DNA of 64,000 bases from Streptococcus sanguinis (GCF_001078705.1 NZ_CDMW01000001.1:1233541-1297540); one strand, 5' to 3'. Positions 41,393-52,335 are shown, counted from the first letter of the stretch. Made by a program: numbers and translations. The notes: a model not told the origin generated them from the letters alone.

Positions 41393-42667
41393 ATGACCAA
41401 GGCAAAATACCAACGCATCGTTGATAAGATTACTAAGGATATTAAAGAGGGAAAACTGGCTACTGGTCAGAAAATCCCTTCTGTGCGCAAGCTGGCAGAG
41501 CGTTATCACTGCAGTAAGGATACTGCGCAGAAGGCTCTGATTGAGCTCAAATATCAGAAGTACATCTATGCCGTTCCCAAAAGCGGCTACTATGTGCTGG
41601 AAAATGCTCAGGAAGAAAAGCAGGATTTGGAGCTGACTGTGAGGGATGACCGCCACCAAGCCTACGAGGATTTTCGCCTCTGTGTAAATGAAACTCTGAT
41701 TGGTCGGGAAAATTATCTCTTCAACTATTACTCTCAGCAGGAAGGACTGGAGGATCTGCGCCAGTCTGTGCAAAAGCTAATGCTGGACTCTGCTGTCTAT
41801 GCTTCTAGGAATCAGTTGGTACTGACTTCCGGCACCCAGCAAGCTCTCTATATCCTTTCACAGATTGAATTTCCCAACCAAAAAGATCATATACTGGTGG
41901 AGCAGCCGACCTACCATCGGATTAATGATCTTCTGCTAGCGCAAAAACTTCCTTATGAAACCATTGAAAGGACACCGCAGGGGATTAATCTGCAAGAACT
42001 TGAGAGGATTTTTCAAAGCGGAAAGATCAAGTTTTTCTATACTATTCCGCGTTTTCACTATCCCTTGGGCCACTCCTACAGCCGCCAAGAAAAGGAAGAG
42101 ATTCTTCGGCTGGCACAGCTTTATGATGTCTATATCGTAGAAGATGACTACCTATCAGACTTTGATAGCCGACGAGAACTAACCTTTCACTATCTAGATA
42201 ATAGTCAGCGGGTCATCTACATCAAGTCCTTTTCTACCAGCCTTTTCCCAGCCCTGAGGATTACCGCCCTGCTCCTTCCGCCCCAGATTCAAAAGACCTT
42301 CATCGCTTACAAAAGCGCCGTGGACTATGACAGCAACCTCATCATGCAGAAGGCCCTATCGCTCTATATCGACAGTCTAATGTTTGAAAAAAATAGGCTG
42401 GCACTGCTGCAGCTTCAAGAAGAGGAAGCAAGAAAGGCGCAGATACTACTGGAGCAAGCTCAGCTGCCGCTAGCCAGCTATCTGACAAAGGACGGCATTC
42501 TGCTAGACTTGAGGTCACTTTCTTCCGTCAGTGCTCTCAAACACAGCAGCCTGCCGCTTGACTTCTTTGAACAGAGCTACCTTGCTAGCTGCCCTTACCA
42601 GTATGCTAAGCTTCCTTATGATAACTTAGAAGAAAATGTAGAGAAATTAAAAGCCTATTTAAAATAG
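41393..42667 (+). CDS. MocR/GntR-aminotransferase regulator, probable PdxR
   Basis: 424 residues from the ATG at 41393 (GGGGA 7-8 bases upstream); the longer frame from 41321 includes the operator. GntR winged helix at about 1-70 (GQKIPSVRKLAERYHCSKDTAQKAL), then an aminotransferase-like domain with PLP lysine in VIYIKSFSTSLFPALRI. MocR proteins use PLP as effector. Divergence from pdxK and the B6 transporter makes PdxR the likely identity. It probably controls both promoters in the shared palindrome. Confidence 0.8.
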   Translation: MTKAKYQRIVDKITKDIKEGKLATGQKIPSVRKLAERYHCSKDTAQKALIELKYQKYIYAVPKSGYYVLENAQEEKQDLELTVRDDRHQAYEDFRLCVNETLIGRENYLFNYYSQQEGLEDLRQSVQKLMLDSAVYASRNQLVLTSGTQQALYILSQIEFPNQKDHILVEQPTYHRINDLLLAQKLPYETIERTPQGINLQELERIFQSGKIKFFYTIPRFHYPLGHSYSRQEKEEILRLAQLYDVYIVEDDYLSDFDSRRELTFHYLDNSQRVIYIKSFSTSLFPALRITALLLPPQIQKTFIAYKSAVDYDSNLIMQKALSLYIDSLMFEKNRLALLQLQEEEARKAQILLEQAQLPLASYLTKDGILLDLRSLSSVSALKHSSLPLDFFEQSYLASCPYQYAKLPYDNLEENVEKLKAYLK

Positions 42668-42700
42668 GTGTAGAATTCCAAATGAATTCTGCACCTTTTA
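42667..42700 (+). terminator. pdxR terminator
   Basis: GGTGTAGAATTC (42667-42678) pairs with GAATTCTGCACC (42684-42695), then TTTTA. The stem starts in the stop codon. Confidence 0.8.
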
Positions 42701-42718
42701 TTTATAATCAGGCTTTCT

Positions 42719-44458
42719 TCAAGACTCCATCATTCCAGCCTGCAGTTGGTACATTTTCTTATAGGTTCCATCTTGGGCTAACAATTCTTCGTGGCTGCCG
42801 GATTCGATAATGCGACCCTTATCTAAGACATAGATGCAGTCGGCATCCTGAATAGTAGACAGACGGTGGGCAATGGCAATGGTTGTACGTCCCTGTCGCA
42901 TTTTTCTCAGTGAGGCTTGAATCAACTCTTCTGTCTCCGAATCAATATTGGCTGTCGCCTCATCCAAAATTAAGATTTTAGGCTTGGTGGCGATGGTTCT
43001 GGCAAAGGCTAGAAGCTGCCGTTGACCGCTGGAAAAAGTCGCTCCCCGCTCAGTCACAGGGGAATCATAGCTTTGAGGCAGCTGACTGATAAAGCCATGA
43101 GCGTCTACAAACTTAGCCGCTTCTATAATTTCTCCTCGCGTCAGCTGCTCTTGGTAAAGCTTGATATTGGAAGCAACTGTACCGTGATAAAGGAAGGGAT
43201 CCTGCAAAACAAGGCCAATCTTTCGCCGCAGCTCCGCCTGACTATAGTCTTTAATATCACGGCCATCAATCAAAATCTGCCCCCGCTCAAACTCATAAAA
43301 ACGCAGGAAGAGATTGATAATAGATGACTTGCCAGAGCCAGTCGATCCCACAAAGGCAATCGTCTGACCTTTTTTGACCGAAAAGGAGATATCCTGTAAA
43401 ACATCACGCTTCCCATCATAAGAAAAGGAAACATGTTTGAATTCGATGTCGCCATCTTGGATTTGCAAGTCTTGGTTAGCCTGCTCAGGCTCGTAGTCAG
43501 TGCGGTCCATGATTTCAAAAACCCGCTCCGCAGCAACCATAGATGTCTGTAAAACAGAGTAATTCTGCATGACATCAATCAAAGGATTAAAAAGCTGATT
43601 AACATACTGGATAAAGGCATACATAATACCAGCCGTAATTCCCGCCACTTGCCAAGTCAAGCCAAAGTAAGTCATAATCACTCCATAAGCCAAGATTTTC
43701 AGCAGAGACATGGCCGGCCTCAGAAAGAGACTGTTGATATTGAGATAGCGATTGGTAAAGCCTAAATGCTGACCGTTGATTTCTTCAAATTCCCGTAGCA
43801 AGCGCTTCTCTTGCCCAAACGCCTGAATAATCCGCATCCCTTCAATACTTTCAGATAGCTTGACATTCAAATCGCTGAGCTTATTCCGGACCTGCTTCAG
43901 CTGACGATTGGATAGATGCTGATAGAGCAAGATAGAGGCTGCCATCAGAGGCAAAAAGAGAGCGATCATGAAGGTCAATTGCCAGTTGAGGGCAAACATA
44001 GCGCTCAAAGTAACAACTAGAATCAGCAAAGAGCTCAAAAAATTAGAAAAAATCTCACTGAACATATCTGCGACTGCCTGAGTATCATTAGTCAGGCGGG
44101 AAACGATAGCACCAGCTGGCGTCCTATCAAAATAAGCCATTTGCAGACGCTGGATATTGGCAAAGCTTTCCTGTCGCAAATCCCGAACCACGCTTTGAGC
44201 CACACGCGCAAAGAAATACTTTCCCAAGAAAGTAAAAAGTACCCGCAAGAGGAAAAGACCATAGTAAAGAGCCAGCAAAGGCAGGCCAGCCCAGGCTTGG
44301 TTACGGCCGATAAACTGATCAATAAAATAGCGGGCTAGGAGCGGCAATGCCGTTGTGAACAGAGTCGTCAGCAGGATGAAGGTCAAGGCCATGCTGCTTA
44401 CTAACCTGTAGCGCCACATATAGCCTAGGAGGCGATGAAAAGTCGCTTTCTTTTTCAT
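42719..44458 (-). CDS. ABC exporter half-transporter, heterodimer subunit B (second pair)
   Basis: 579 residues. Six membrane segments, then GSTGSGKSS, FSSGQRQLLAFARTIA and ILILDEATANIDSETE. Catalytic Glu present, signature changed to FSSGQ. Resembles the YheH/LmrD branch of multidrug exporters. It starts 1 base after the partner ends, so the two are translated together. Different in sequence from the pair at 22.7-26.2 kb. Confidence 0.88.
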   Translation of the reverse strand: MKKKATFHRLLGYMWRYRLVSSMALTFILLTTLFTTALPLLARYFIDQFIGRNQAWAGLPLLALYYGLFLLRVLFTFLGKYFFARVAQSVVRDLRQESFANIQRLQMAYFDRTPAGAIVSRLTNDTQAVADMFSEIFSNFLSSLLILVVTLSAMFALNWQLTFMIALFLPLMAASILLYQHLSNRQLKQVRNKLSDLNVKLSESIEGMRIIQAFGQEKRLLREFEEINGQHLGFTNRYLNINSLFLRPAMSLLKILAYGVIMTYFGLTWQVAGITAGIMYAFIQYVNQLFNPLIDVMQNYSVLQTSMVAAERVFEIMDRTDYEPEQANQDLQIQDGDIEFKHVSFSYDGKRDVLQDISFSVKKGQTIAFVGSTGSGKSSIINLFLRFYEFERGQILIDGRDIKDYSQAELRRKIGLVLQDPFLYHGTVASNIKLYQEQLTRGEIIEAAKFVDAHGFISQLPQSYDSPVTERGATFSSGQRQLLAFARTIATKPKILILDEATANIDSETEELIQASLRKMRQGRTTIAIAHRLSTIQDADCIYVLDKGRIIESGSHEELLAQDGTYKKMYQLQAGMMES

Positions 44459-44459
44459 G

Positions 44460-46202
44460 TTAATCTTCCTCCTTCAAGCTTTCTGCCAGCTGCTGATTAT
44501 GATAGGTCTGGGCATACCAGCCCTCTTGCTCCAATAGCTCTTGGTGAGTTCCCCGCTCCTTTATTCGACCCTTTTCCATGACCAAAATCAGGTCTGCATG
44601 CACCAAGGCTGACAGCCGATGAGCTGTGATAATGGTTGTCTTGCCAGCACGCTCTGACTTTAGATTTTCTAAAATCAGATGCTCTGTCTTAGCATCAACA
44701 GCCGACAAGGAATCATCTAAAATCAGAATTTCAGGATTGGTAATAATAGCCCGACTCATCGCCAAGCGCTGCTTCTGCCCACCAGATAGGGACAAGCCCC
44801 GCTCACCCACAACCGTATCCAGCCCCTCTGGCATAGCCTGAATATCCTCATACACACCGCATAGTTTAGCGGCAGCTAGAACCTGGCTATTTGTCAGCTG
44901 GGGATTAGCAAAACGGATATTGTCCCGAATGGACAGAGCAAAGAGCATCTGTTCCTGTGGTACATAGCCGATGAGACGACGCAAGTCTTTGAGGCGGTAC
45001 TCTCGGATATCATGGCCATTCAGATAGATAGCCCCCTCCTGAATATCCTGCTCCCGCAGCAGCAAGCGCAGAAGAGTGGTCTTCCCTGAGCCCGTCTGAC
45101 CGACAATTCCCAGTGTCTGTCCCTGCTCAATGGAAAAATGAATATCCGATAAACTAGTCTCCTCTGCATAAGCAAACTTCCGAATGTCATAATCCAATCG
45201 ACCATTTTCCGCATGAGAAAGGGGTTGTTCAGCTTCCTTGACCTCTGACTCCTGAGCCAACAGTTTCTCAATTCGCTCATAAGAAACAGCCCCTCGCTGG
45301 CCGATGTTAAAAAGATAGCCTGTAGCCTGCAGCGGCCAAACCAGCATATCCAGATAGGTGATAAAGGTAACCAACTCTCCTATGGTAAACTGCCCCTGGG
45401 AGATAAAAATTCCACCGAAAATCAAGGTCAAAACATAAGAAAGACCGATAAAAAGCAAAACCAAGGGGTCAAAAAGAGAATCGTACTTGGCAGCCAAAAC
45501 ATTTTTTTCGTAGACTTCCTGATTTGTCTTGGCAAAAGACTGAGTCTCCGCCTCCTGATAGCCAAAGGACTTGGTCACTCGAATCCCTGAAACGCTCTCC
45601 TGAACCTTATTGTTCAAATCTGAAAATGCCTCTTGAGCAGCCTTAAAACTTTCATGATTTTTTCGGCCAATCAAACCCGTGCCCCACGACAAGAAAGGCA
45701 TGGGCACAATGGCAATCAAGGTCAGCCGCCAGTCCAAAACGAAAAACATAGTCAGCAGGGTCACCAGGGCTGTAATAGAAGCATCCACAGCTGACATGAC
45801 TCCGCCACCAGCCAGACTGACAACTGCATTGATATCGTTAGTCGCATGAGCCATCAAGTCCCCTGTACGGTATTTCTGATAAAAAGAGGGAGACATGTGA
45901 GTAAAGTGCTCGAACAATCGAGAGCGCAGAATTCGTCCCAGATTATTAGACGTCCCTAAGATATAAAGGCGCCAGACATAACGGAGGCCGTACATGATAA
46001 AAGCTGAAGCAATCAGCAACAGCAAATTAAAGAGCAGCTCTTGAGAAGTCAGATGTTTGCTAGCAATTCGGTCAATAACCTGACCGATGACTCTGGGCGG
46101 TATCAGATTGAAGACACTGACCAAGGATAAGGCCAAGATACCGATGATATAGCGCCGCTTTTCCAACTTAAAAAACCAGGCTAATTTTCTAATGAGGTTC
46201 AT
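44460..46202 (-). CDS. ABC exporter half-transporter, heterodimer subunit A (second pair)
   Basis: 580 residues from the ATG at 46202, with AGGAG 7 bases before; a longer frame reaches 46262. Six membrane segments, [23 protein letters not shown], and ILILDDSLSAVDAKTE, where Asp replaces the catalytic Glu. The asymmetry matches the YheI/LmrC-type partner. Substrate unknown; drug efflux is typical. Confidence 0.88.
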   Translation of the reverse strand: MNLIRKLAWFFKLEKRRYIIGILALSLVSVFNLIPPRVIGQVIDRIASKHLTSQELLFNLLLLIASAFIMYGLRYVWRLYILGTSNNLGRILRSRLFEHFTHMSPSFYQKYRTGDLMAHATNDINAVVSLAGGGVMSAVDASITALVTLLTMFFVLDWRLTLIAIVPMPFLSWGTGLIGRKNHESFKAAQEAFSDLNNKVQESVSGIRVTKSFGYQEAETQSFAKTNQEVYEKNVLAAKYDSLFDPLVLLFIGLSYVLTLIFGGIFISQGQFTIGELVTFITYLDMLVWPLQATGYLFNIGQRGAVSYERIEKLLAQESEVKEAEQPLSHAENGRLDYDIRKFAYAEETSLSDIHFSIEQGQTLGIVGQTGSGKTTLLRLLLREQDIQEGAIYLNGHDIREYRLKDLRRLIGYVPQEQMLFALSIRDNIRFANPQLTNSQVLAAAKLCGVYEDIQAMPEGLDTVVGERGLSLSGGQKQRLAMSRAIITNPEILILDDSLSAVDAKTEHLILENLKSERAGKTTIITAHRLSALVHADLILVMEKGRIKERGTHQELLEQEGWYAQTYHNQQLAESLKEED

Positions 46203-46259
46203 AATTTCTCCTATTCTTACTAGTCTTTTTATTATACTGTTTTTTGAGGAAAAATGAAA

Positions 46260-46281
46260 CACAGCGGATTGGAGCGCTGTG
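46260..46281 (-). terminator. Terminator after yjbR-like gene
   Basis: CACAGCG (46260-46266) and CGCTGTG (46275-46281). On the minus strand it is followed by TTTCATTTTTC. Confidence 0.7.
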
Positions 46282-46289
46282 CTTCGATT

Positions 46290-46961
46290 CTATTTTTTAC
46301 TGGTCAGCTGGTAACTAACAGCCAGTAAATCAAAGATTTCCTGATCGCTCAGTCTATCATCCAAGGGCAGACTGAGCCAATATTTCTTATTCATGTGAAA
46401 GGCCGGGTAAATCCCCTTTTTCTGAATCAGTTCAGCCACATGATCATTCTTAACATTCAGCACCTCAATAGCGCCGCTTCGCTCTGCTTCAAACTTAGAC
46501 CAGTCTGTGGTCAGAAAGGCTCCGTACCATTTTTTACTGTCCTGGTGGCGGAAAACTCCAGCCTTGGTCGAGCTCTTTCTGGACGACTTCTCCCAGAGGT
46601 ACTCTATTTGCCCCTGATAAACCTCAGCCGCATGATCCCGCAGTCGCTTACTCTGCTCATAGAGAAAGCCAACCTCGTCAAAACAGTGCTGACGGATAGC
46701 CAAAAGAGCTGCCTGACAAGCTTCACGAACCTGACCGACAAACTCCCCCATCACCTGCTCCATCTTGACCTGCAGATAGGCGTCATCAGTATCACAATCA
46801 AAGACCTGATAGTCCAGCTTCCCATCTCTGATAGTCACCTCCAAGCGAAAGTCACCCTTCATAATCTTCTGCGAGAAATGGTAAACTCCATCAGACTCCT
46901 TAAAACCGTAAGTCTGAAGCTTATCTGGATTAGCCTTATATTTTTCAAATAGTTCCAACAT
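46290..46961 (-). CDS. MmcQ/YjbR family protein with N-terminal extension
   Basis: 223 residues. The C-terminal part (about 125-215) has the MmcQ/YjbR pattern: GVFRHQDSKKWYGAFLTTDW and MNKKYWLSLPLDDRLSDQEIFDLLAVSY. The first 110 residues add a domain (DGVYHFSQKIMKGDFRLEVTIRDGKLDYQVFD) seen in the longer Firmicute members. The fold resembles DNA-binding CyaY-like proteins, but the role is not known. Minus-strand neighbour cutC lies 35 bases upstream. Confidence 0.8.
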   Translation of the reverse strand: MLELFEKYKANPDKLQTYGFKESDGVYHFSQKIMKGDFRLEVTIRDGKLDYQVFDCDTDDAYLQVKMEQVMGEFVGQVREACQAALLAIRQHCFDEVGFLYEQSKRLRDHAAEVYQGQIEYLWEKSSRKSSTKAGVFRHQDSKKWYGAFLTTDWSKFEAERSGAIEVLNVKNDHVAELIQKKGIYPAFHMNKKYWLSLPLDDRLSDQEIFDLLAVSYQLTSKK

Positions 46962-46995
46962 CTACTTAGCCGCTGCTAGCGCAGCTTACTCCTCC

Positions 46996-47628
46996 TTAAA
47001 ACACAATTTTAGTTCCATGCAGCTGTTCTACTGCCAGACTGTCTATAATTTTCTGACGATTTCCCAGATGAATGCCACCACCCGGCATGATATCAATCCG
47101 ATCAGCGGCATGCTCGATTAATTCGTCCAGCCAAGCAAAATGCTCCTCAATCGGCTCATTAGCAGGTCCTCCGTGGGTCAAAATTCGCTGGACACCGTTT
47201 TCAATCAGCCAGTCCATTTCGCCAAACTGGTATTCAGCTGGGATTGAGTCAAAAGCCATGTGGAAGACTACTTCCAGTCCCTTGCATGCCTCCAGCAGGC
47301 GCTGCATCTTCGAAACATCTATTTCGTTCTTCTCCGTCAAGACACCAAAAACCACTCCCTGACTGCCGGCTTCCTTGGCTTTTTGTATATCTGCCAGCAT
47401 AATCTCAATTTCAAGATCAGTGTAAACAAAATCACCGCCCCGAGGCCGAATCATGGTCATCACAGTCGCACCATAAAGCTTGGCTAAGTCAACTGCTGCT
47501 TGAATCACGCCATAGCTGGGCGTCGTACCACCGACAGCCAGGTTATCACAGAGCTCAATCCGCTGAGCTCCCGCCTTCATAGCCTTTTCTAACAAGGCTA
47601 CATTTTCTGCACAAAATTCATAAAGCAT
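46996..47628 (-). CDS. cutC: CutC family protein
   Basis: 210 residues, a TIM-barrel matching CutC: FCAENVALLEKAMKAGAQRIELCDNLAVGGTTPSYG at the start, MIRPRGGDFVYTDLE, VFHMAFD and ILTHGGP later. CutC was named for copper tolerance; its biochemical role remains unclear. AGAGGT lies 6 bases before the ATG. No copper genes are next to it. Confidence 0.92.
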   Translation of the reverse strand: MLYEFCAENVALLEKAMKAGAQRIELCDNLAVGGTTPSYGVIQAAVDLAKLYGATVMTMIRPRGGDFVYTDLEIEIMLADIQKAKEAGSQGVVFGVLTEKNEIDVSKMQRLLEACKGLEVVFHMAFDSIPAEYQFGEMDWLIENGVQRILTHGGPANEPIEEHFAWLDELIEHAADRIDIMPGGGIHLGNRQKIIDSLAVEQLHGTKIVF

Positions 47629-47692
47629 TATCTTACCTCTGATTTAATATATTGATTTCCTTTATCTATTATAACACAAGAACTTCGCGATA

Positions 47693-48553
47693 TCAGCTCT
47701 TATCAAATTTTCTAGCTTCTCTCTTACACCAATCAAGCCATTTGGTCTGATAGTCTTCCTTGGACAAAATGCGGTTCTGTAAATCAGCTATCGAGAAGAT
47801 GCCTCTTTCTTGACAAGCCTGAACACAGTATTGATAAAAATCCCAGTTAAGCTCGTCCCTATCATAATAGATGGGGATATGAGAGAGGCCAGCCTGATAA
47901 GCCTTAAAGGCTCTGCTATGTCCATCAGTAAAGAAAATTTTGCCATCCATGCGCTTGACAGGTAAAGGTTCAAGTTCTTGTTGGTCAAAATCAATACAAA
48001 TCCTGTCCAGCTTTTCCCGTGAAAGGTAGAACTGACTGGGCTGAATCTGTGCCAAGGGCAAGGTCAAATCAAGTGTATAAGATTTGCCTTTCTCCCTAGC
48101 AAGAGTTGGATAGAAACCAAGCGACTCAAACAAACTGCGAGAGGGCTGATTGAAATCATAAATTTCTTGAACTGCTAGTTTCTGATAGCCTAGATTGCGT
48201 GCGCGCTGTATCAAAGCAGAAAGAACTTTTTTGCCAATGCCTTTCCCGCGGTAGTCCGCTTTTCCAATGACAATGGGCAAATCATCTTGCCAAAAGGACA
48301 CATCTCCAATGAGTAGCCAATGCTCCGTCTCCCATACTTCAATAAAATACACTTCACCTTGCCTAGCAAGAGATTCATACATTCTTTGAACTCGCTCCGG
48401 CGGATAGGGGTCTCTTCTGCCATCAATCATATAAATCGTATCTGGATCTTGGTACCAATCTAAGGCCAACTCAAACTGGCCATCATAGGCCCGCAAACGC
48501 AGATTGTCATCAATAACAATCAGCTCCTCTTGCTGGATATTAGGAATAGGCAT
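47693..48553 (-). CDS. GNAT acetyltransferase fused to a ParB-like domain
   Basis: 286 residues. Residues 15-165 form a GNAT domain with KADYRGKGIGKKVLSALIQRA as acetyl-CoA site and FNQPSRSLFESLGFY after it. Residues about 185-245 (LEPLPVKRMDGKIFFTDGHSRAFKAYQAGLSHIPIYYD) resemble the ParB/sulfiredoxin-type fold, which has the pattern V-DGK-TDGHxRA. The remaining about 40 residues are helical. The fusion is unusual for a lone GNAT. Substrate unknown; the ParB-like part may bind nucleotide. Confidence 0.7.
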   Translation of the reverse strand: MPIPNIQQEELIVIDDNLRLRAYDGQFELALDWYQDPDTIYMIDGRRDPYPPERVQRMYESLARQGEVYFIEVWETEHWLLIGDVSFWQDDLPIVIGKADYRGKGIGKKVLSALIQRARNLGYQKLAVQEIYDFNQPSRSLFESLGFYPTLAREKGKSYTLDLTLPLAQIQPSQFYLSREKLDRICIDFDQQELEPLPVKRMDGKIFFTDGHSRAFKAYQAGLSHIPIYYDRDELNWDFYQYCVQACQERGIFSIADLQNRILSKEDYQTKWLDWCKREARKFDKS

Positions 48554-48643
48554 CTTTTCTCCCTCACAATGCTATTGCTCAAATAATAGTATAAAAACTC
48601 CATTTGATTCGGAAGACTTCTTCCTCAAATGAAGTTTTCTTTT

Positions 48644-49243
48644 TTAGATTCCATAACCCATGCTGAACTGGATTTTAGCAGCTCCGTTCTGGAAGCTGAT
48701 TTTATTAATGCTGTATTGACTCTGCGGCAGAGCGAGAAGGAAACTATCTCCCTCCGTCGTGATAGATGAATTAGAGGCCTGCATTTGTTGCTTCAGCATG
48801 CCTGTCACCCAAGATTTAGGGATAGGAAGGGAGCCCAGCTTGGCATTATCGATTGTGATGTGCAAGACATTATCTCTCACCGTCACATCCACCTCTAGGT
48901 CCAGCTTACTGTCAATAAAGACCAGCTTAACCGGATACTGAATGCGCAGCTTATTGCCTTCAATACTGTAAACACTGTTCAGCAGCTCCTGATTCTCAGA
49001 GTCAGCCAGAGAAGACTTGAGCACCTGATTAAGCTGGACGCTATTGAGAGAAACCTCCGTGCTCACTCCCTGTGCCGTCACATTGGCATTGCTCAAAGCC
49101 GGCTCAATAATACTCATCCACGAAGCACTACCTTGAACATTTTTTAATTGTTCACTTTGATTCACAGATGCAGGAACCAGAAATAGCACCGCTGCAAGCA
49201 ACAGCACCAAAGCAATTCCCACTACTCTTTTTACCATTTTCAT
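48644..49243 (-). CDS. YpmS-like membrane-anchored protein (DUF2140)
   Basis: 199 residues. N-terminal membrane segment (about 6-25) with VASV-like end, then an exterior domain with VSLNSVQLNQVLKSSL, KLVFIDSKLDLEVDVTVRDNVLHITIDNAKLGSLPIPKSWV, as in Bacillus YpmS, a family linked to lipoprotein or envelope processes. AATTAAAGGAAT precedes the ATG. Alone between two unrelated genes. Confidence 0.8.
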   Translation of the reverse strand: MKMVKRVVGIALVLLLAAVLFLVPASVNQSEQLKNVQGSASWMSIIEPALSNANVTAQGVSTEVSLNSVQLNQVLKSSLADSENQELLNSVYSIEGNKLRIQYPVKLVFIDSKLDLEVDVTVRDNVLHITIDNAKLGSLPIPKSWVTGMLKQQMQASNSSITTEGDSFLLALPQSQYSINKISFQNGAAKIQFSMGYGI

Positions 49244-49372
49244 GTTTGTATTCCTTTAATTTGAGAAAATCCCTCTAGCTAAAAACACAGAAAGGATTTA
49301 TCTTATTTTACACTATTTTTGCATAATTTTCTGTAACAAACATATTAAAAAGCTAACAATCCTGTGAGAAAA

Positions 49373-49395
49373 GGCTGGGACAGTTAATCCCAGCC
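49373..49395 (-). terminator. rml operon terminator
   Basis: GGCTGGGA (49373-49380) and TCCCAGCC (49388-49395). On the minus strand it is followed by TTTTCTC. This GGCTGGGA stem is a frequent streptococcal intergenic sequence. Confidence 0.75.
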
Positions 49396-49446
49396 TCTCA
49401 ATCACATAGCGCTAGTTTTACAAGGCTCATCATAGATAGCCTATCC

Positions 49447-50502
<1,056 letters not shown>

Positions 50503-50540
50503 TTAACTTTTTTATAATTGCCTTAAGTGATGGGAACACA

Positions 50541-50629
50541 AGCAAACCTCCGGTTTCATTGCTTATTTTTGAGCCTAATGTCTCAAAAATCCCCTGTCAT
50601 GTAACAAACTAAACAATTTGTTACATGAC
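50541..50629. repeat. Cluster of inverted repeats between rfbC and rfbB
   Basis: Three hairpins in 90 bases: AAACC/GGTTT (50544-50548 with 50551-50555), TTTTTGAG/CTCAAAAA (50566-50573 with 50582-50589), and GTCATGTAACAAA/TTTGTTACATGAC (50596-50608 with 50617-50629), the last a perfect 13-base stem. None ends in a clear T run on the minus strand. It may be a small mobile repeat or an mRNA-processing site. Confidence 0.6.
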
Positions 50630-50733
50630 TTACACCACAGTGGCAATCATTTCTTCCACTCGCTTCGCTCGAATAGGAGCTGAGCTAAATCATATATTTC
50701 AATATAAATTAATGCGTCAGAAAAGAATTCTTT

Positions 50734-51327
50734 TTACAAATCTTCTTTTCTTAGAGGTTTGACATCCTTAAGTAGCGGATGGTTCTTGTCTGCTTCTGAG
50801 ACTTCTGCTGCTTCTAAGTTTTCCCACTGGATGCCTAAAGCTGGGTCTTCATAGTTGACAAAGGCATACTTAGGTTTGAGTTCCAGAGCCCAGTAGTCAT
50901 TCACCAGATAGCTATAGGAAACGGTGTCAGAAAGGACTTGGAAGCCGTTAGCGACGCCGCGTGGCACAAAAATTCCCTTGCTGGCATCGATCACTGTCTG
51001 GTAGGTATTGCCAAAGGTCTCGCCTTCACGCAGGTCTACCCAAGATCCCAGCACCTTGCCATCATCTGCAACAGAGATGTACTTGTCCCAGGGCTCTGCA
51101 TGAAGACCACGCAGGACATTTTCACGAGAAAAGCTGACATTATTTTGCAGTTTTCCTTCTGCAAAGAAACTTTCAGGGAAGCCTAGCGGCAGCATTTTTT
51201 CCTTTTGGAAATTCTCCTTAAACCAGCCTCGGTTGTCCCCCCGCACAGGGATATCAAACTCCAGCATACCTGGGATTCCGGGAATCTCACGCGCTGCTAA
51301 TTCCTTATCAAAAAATTGTTCCGTCAT
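50734..51327 (-). CDS. rfbC: dTDP-4-dehydrorhamnose 3,5-epimerase
   Basis: 197 residues from the ATG at 51327, the usual streptococcal start (MTEQFFDKELAAREIPGIPGM); an in-frame ATG at 51345 lies within rfbA. VRGDNRGWFKENF, NNVSFSRENVLRGLHAEPWDKY with the catalytic His, and IFVPRGVANGF are the family motifs. It starts 4 bases after the rfbA stop, with GGAGAAG upstream inside rfbA. Confidence 0.95.
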   Translation of the reverse strand: MTEQFFDKELAAREIPGIPGMLEFDIPVRGDNRGWFKENFQKEKMLPLGFPESFFAEGKLQNNVSFSRENVLRGLHAEPWDKYISVADDGKVLGSWVDLREGETFGNTYQTVIDASKGIFVPRGVANGFQVLSDTVSYSYLVNDYWALELKPKYAFVNYEDPALGIQWENLEAAEVSEADKNHPLLKDVKPLRKEDL

Positions 51328-51331
51328 CTTC

Positions 51332-52201
51332 TTATTCTTCTCCAATCAAGCGCAAGAGATAGTGGCCATATTCATTCTTTTTCAATGGCTGCGCCAATTC
51401 ATGCACTTGCTCTTTGCTGATATAGCCCATACGATAGGCAATTTCTTCCAGATTCGCCACCTGAACGTTCTGCATACGCTGAACCGTTTCGATATATTGA
51501 GCGGCTTCTAAAAGACTTTCGTGGGTTCCTGTATCCAACCAAGCGAAACCGCGTCCCATAAGCTCTACAGACAAATCACCACGATCCAAGTAAGCCTTGT
51601 TGACATCTGTAATTTCCAATTCTCCGCGAGGACTTGGTTTGATGTTCTTGGCAATTTCTACAACATCGTTATCATAGAAATACAGTCCTGTCACTGCATA
51701 GTTAGAGCGCGGCTGTTCTGGTTTTTCTTCGATGGAGATAGCATTCATATTCTCATCAAATTCTACAACACCAAAACGTTCTGGGTCCTTGACATGGTAT
51801 CCAAAAACAGTTGCTCCTTTTTCCTTAGCAGCAGCATTTTGGAGCATTTTACTCAGACCTGGTCCATGGTAAATATTATCCCCAAGAATCAGCGCCACGC
51901 GGTCATCTCCAATAAAATCAGCCCCAATGATAAAGGCTTGTGCCAGCCCGTCCGGACTTGGCTGCTCAGCATAAGAGAGCTTGATACCAAACTCAGAGCC
52001 ATCACCCAGCAGATCCTCAAAACGAGGCAGGTCCGTTGGAGTGGAGATAATCAAAATGTCCTTGATACCAGCCAGCATAAGAGTTGACAGTGGATAATAA
52101 ATCATGGGTTTGTCATAAACCGGCATGAGCTGTTTTGACGCAGCGCGGGTCAATGGATAGAGACGTGTACCAGAACCACCTGCAAGAATAATACCTTTCA
52201 T
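51332..52201 (-). CDS. rfbA: Glucose-1-phosphate thymidylyltransferase
   Basis: 289 residues. [32 protein letters not shown] at residues 8-39 is the nucleotidyltransferase signature. First enzyme of dTDP-rhamnose synthesis; rhamnose is a cell wall polysaccharide component in streptococci. GAGAGGAAA precedes the ATG, and a promoter is at 52232-52260. The last gene of the pathway, rfbD, is not in this window. Confidence 0.96.
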   Translation of the reverse strand: MKGIILAGGSGTRLYPLTRAASKQLMPVYDKPMIYYPLSTLMLAGIKDILIISTPTDLPRFEDLLGDGSEFGIKLSYAEQPSPDGLAQAFIIGADFIGDDRVALILGDNIYHGPGLSKMLQNAAAKEKGATVFGYHVKDPERFGVVEFDENMNAISIEEKPEQPRSNYAVTGLYFYDNDVVEIAKNIKPSPRGELEITDVNKAYLDRGDLSVELMGRGFAWLDTGTHESLLEAAQYIETVQRMQNVQVANLEEIAYRMGYISKEQVHELAQPLKKNEYGHYLLRLIGEE

Positions 52202-52231
52202 ATGAGTTTCCTCTCTTAATGTATTCTCCTT

Positions 52232-52260
52232 ATTCTACCATTTTTGAAAGCGGATGTCAT
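52232..52260 (-). promoter_or_regulatory. rml operon promoter
   Basis: Minus strand: ATGACA (52260-52255), 17 bases, TAGAAT (52237-52232), about 30 bases before the rfbA ATG. Confidence 0.65.
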
Positions 52261-52335
52261 CCTTTTCACTACCCTTAAATAAAAGAAAAAGAGGGGAAAT
52301 TCCGCTTTCTTCCGCTCTTTGATTCCAAGTTGGTA

